64,000 nucleotides of DNA. It comes from Anisakis pegreffii (Eukaryota > Nematoda > Chromadorea > Rhabditida > Anisakidae). The stretch's first letter is position 1. Every line of letters begins with the position of its first letter. Location of the stretch: positions 1 through 64,000 of the forward strand of contig JAPYMA010000771.1 in NCBI GenBank assembly GCA_035041965.1, given 5' to 3'. Shown here one piece after another: positions 61,200 to 64,000 of the stretch. Position numbers and translations under genes: made by a program. The notes below the pieces were generated by a model. The model was not told where the DNA came from. It saw nothing but the letters and a program-made list of their open reading frames with translations, and did no database searches.

Positions 61200-62720
61200 A
61201 TAGTAATAATAACTGATAATTATGATTTACAACAGCTAAAATAATCAGTCACGAAATAAAAGTGTAAAACGATTGAACATCAACAAGCTGAACGCTTTGT
61301 CAGTTGGCGAATGAAAAATTGAAATAACACGATTAACCCCTAAATGAATTGTTTTATTTTAGCTTAGTGCAACGCAATTCAATACGATGATATCAGTTGA
61401 ATGCCCTTTTGCTGAATTATGAAAATATTTTCGCTTCATTTTGTACAAACAAAAAATTTTTTAATTCTTTTTCAGAAAATAAAAAAATTTTCTCTCACAG
61501 TTTGCACCATCATAATAACACAAAATGTTAGACTCGATGCTTCAATAGACCTCCTGGAAAGTGTTGACAGTTTTAATTGAAGCAGTGTTCAAAATTTTGA
61601 TGCGCTACTTACAAGTACATGTAAGCATAGGGCTAAGCCTCATTGCGAGCTCTAACCCTAAACGTCAGAAGCATAGACGTGAGCTTAAACCCTTTTCAAC
61701 GGTAGAGTTTAATCGTTTTTCGCACACCCAAAAGAAGCATTCAAAAATGATTCGAATTCTCCTTACAAGCATCAATGTACATGATGAATCGAACAACTGT
61801 GCCCATGAAATTATAACATTCTGCACTGAAGTATTTCGAAACAGGGAATACGTGGGCTATTTGTTCTACTAGACAAAATATTCACTCGTTTACTGCCAAA
61901 CCGGGCATTAACCACTCAGTCTAACAACGATACTACTCGTTGTTATTATCTTCATTTATGAGCACGAATCGATACGATGAGACTGAATAAACGGAATGAA
62001 TGAAGATCTAAAAACGTATTATCATAATGATAATAGATGCAATATCGATCGAAACGTTATGAGACTGAAAAGACGAAGTACTTTCCAATCAGTTTTTTAC
62101 AATCAGTGGAAATTTATTTGAAACAAACGATTAGTCGACTGAATATAAAAATGAGAAACATTTCCAATAGAAACACGAGCTGAAATTTGTACAGAACCGA
62201 ATAAAATAAATGCAGTGACGGGTACTGAAAAAAAAAGTAGCTCCGTTAATCGCTCGTTAGTTCGCCAAAACAAATATTTCTGTTTCGCTAAAAATGATCC
62301 GTTAATAGTGCTGCTGATAAAGTTTTTTCACTAAAAAACCGCTAACTAGAAAAATAACGGCAGTTTTTAAGTAACGAACAGTAAACGATCCGATCCGACG
62401 AATAAAGGCATGCATACACGATAAAACCATCGTGTGTGATATCACTGACTGTTGCATAAAACATCAAAACAACCACAAATACCATTATACCATTTAGTTA
62501 ATGCGTATCAATAATGCATCCATGCTTAGCAACCAACAAACTGTACGAGCTTAATGGTAAGCAACTACTGAGTAGATGGATGATATTCATGTTGACTCAA
62601 TGAAATGATATGTCAAAACATCAGTGAACTAATCTTTTCAAATGGTCACTGCATCAAGCAGCTGGTGACGTTAATCAGTTACTATTATTATTACTTCTTA
62701 CAACTACAATTAATTTTAGA
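61200..62720. other. No gene supported
   Basis: An open plus-strand stretch (61561-61872) has no ATG at its start and no homology. The segment 62.23-62.42 kb repeats cgttaat/cgctaac-like words and may be an old repeat. Otherwise AT-rich. Confidence 0.45.
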
Positions 62721-62726
62721 ATAACT

Positions 62727-62770
62727 CTTACTGCAACACACTCATACGTGTGCGTGTGTGTTGCAGTAAG
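62727..62770. repeat. Perfect 15-bp stem hairpin with 14-nt loop
   Basis: The left stem cttactgcaacacac (62727-62741) and right stem gtgtgttgcagtaag (62756-62770) are exact reverse complements. The loop is tcatacgtgtgcgt. It is intergenic and too short for a typical pre-miRNA unless the stem extends with bulges. Confidence 0.7.
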
Positions 62771-62799
62771 CAACGAGACCAAAAACGCGGACACGCACA

Positions 62800-64000
62800 C
62801 ATCGCAATATAACAATAATAAAAAGAATATGCATACAAAAATGTGAACACAGAATCAAATAAAACACAGAATCAAATAAGAAATCTTAACGATAACATAA
62901 CATCTTTTGACGAAAGAAACATACGCTGCATATCAAATCAAGCTACATTCATATGTGTATAAAAAGAGAATATTTTAATAACTGCTTCCTGCATTTTTAC
63001 CCATGTGTATATAGAGTTGTAAATTGGAACGATGAAATGTGCAATGAAAAGCTCAGTTAGACGGACGGACGGACGAATGCAGGATAGACAAGTGATAGCG
63101 CAGATGAAAGTTATTACTGCTCTTCGAATGTTCGAATGGAACGGCGGGCGGTTGGTTGCTGCTGTTGATGTGATAGGTTGGTTGTTGGTTGAAGAGTAAT
63201 TAGTTAAAGGACGGCTGGTGTAGGGGCTGTGCTAGAGGATCATCTTTGCTGAATTGCACTGATTGATCACATTACCGCCACTGATCACATCACTAACACC
63301 ATCACCATCGATCAATCCAATTATCAATCGATCAACTCGCTCATTTATTTGTTTCTACTTGATCATCAGTTGCTTTTAAGCAACGAATACTTGCTCAACA
63401 CTACACGCAGACCGCAATAGCACCAGGTCATTAATGAAGGCATGCATTAATTGCTTGTAATGATCATACTTATAGAGACACTGAACGAAAGTGCACTGAA
63501 AGCAGCCATAATAAAAAAAAGGGAATATTAACAAATTCTGAACAACTTAGACATAGGTATTAATTAAGAATTGTACCATTTAAAAACATACACTCTAAAG
63601 CACATAATCAAAAACTGGGTTACCACCGCTACTCTCCGAACCATCAGCTCCATTCATAATCGCTATCCGACTTTTCAACATGCAAACAGCTGCATGAACC
63701 ATTGTCTCGACTCACTCCAGTGTCTGCTGCGTCCGAACAAAACACATTATTTATTCAAGCAGCCTGCATGTTTACGTTTATTCATTGAAGCTGTCCCCTA
63801 TTCACTGCGTCTCCCACCCCAAACCAAACAAACATCTACCTCAGCAACAACAGTCAAACATTATCAAAGTTTCAAATTTGATCTATCGCTCATATTCGCC
63901 ATCTTTTTCTCTCCCCTTTCTAGCAGAAAACTAATTGTATGAATGGAGTGATATGACGTGGATACCAGATGATTATTTCAGAGTAATATTCCATGTTCAC
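62800..64000. other. No gene supported
   Basis: Mixed AT-rich DNA. A plus-strand open stretch at 63571-63942 lacks an ATG near its start and shows no recognisable domain. The region 63.27-63.36 kb repeats gatca words (tgatcacat, gatcaatc). Nothing else was seen. Confidence 0.45.

Noticed and set aside
61561..61872. 103-codon plus-strand frame
   Set aside because: No ATG near the start, no homology and no splice support.
63571..63942. 123-codon plus-strand frame at the window end
   Set aside because: Non-ATG start and no recognisable domain; composition alone is insufficient.

Overview
The window is eukaryotic and looks like a nematode genome. Evidence: AT-rich DNA (roughly 35-37% GC by eye), multi-exon genes with GT-AG introns of about 60-900 bp, many AAT/ATT microsatellites, and animal proteins of nematode type (a FoxG factor resembling C. 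elegans FKH-2, an XK-family protein resembling CED-8, a nuclear receptor with the nematode P-box CNGCK). A parasitic clade III worm is possible but not proven. All gene models below were assembled by hand from conserved protein blocks, splice motifs and matching intron phases; no search was run.

Layout. 1-12536 is a giant inverted repeat: two 6162-bp arms (1-6162 and 6375-12536) around a 212-bp unique spacer. Every landmark I compared is an exact mirror, and coordinates sum to 12537. Each arm carries an alpha/epsilon-sarcoglycan gene whose 3' end stops at the spacer, plus the last exon of an upstream gene. The rest of that upstream gene lies just outside the right arm (12548-13996, minus). 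14606-14916 is a possible hAT-type MITE. 15167-17610 (plus) is a four-exon two-TM protein gene with a tRNA-derived SINE in one intron. 17.7-24.1 kb is gene-poor, rich in ATT/AAT repeats, and lies upstream of the forkhead gene (24165-25755, plus). 25.8-32.7 kb is again gene-poor, with one candidate short gene at 31.4-31.75 kb.

From 32.7 to 55.7 kb the recognisable genes are all on the minus strand: CED-8/XKR-like (32732-35351), a candidate small membrane protein (35735-36822) overlapping the 3' end of riboflavin kinase (36773-37814), an SH2D4-like adaptor (40065-44871), a block of head-to-head dispersed repeats (45.9-47.3 kb), and a nuclear hormone receptor (51795-55669). 55.9-64 kb holds only fragmentary coding candidates, a second SINE copy, two hairpins and low-complexity DNA.

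The genes do not form one pathway. They include muscle/membrane (sarcoglycan), transcription (FoxG, NHR), apoptotic phosphatidylserine exposure (XKR), flavin metabolism (RFK) and phosphotyrosine signalling (SH2D4). The points most worth a second look are the long palindrome, the SINE family, the caspase-like site ahead of the first TM of the XKR protein, and the overlapping gene pair at the RFK 3' end.
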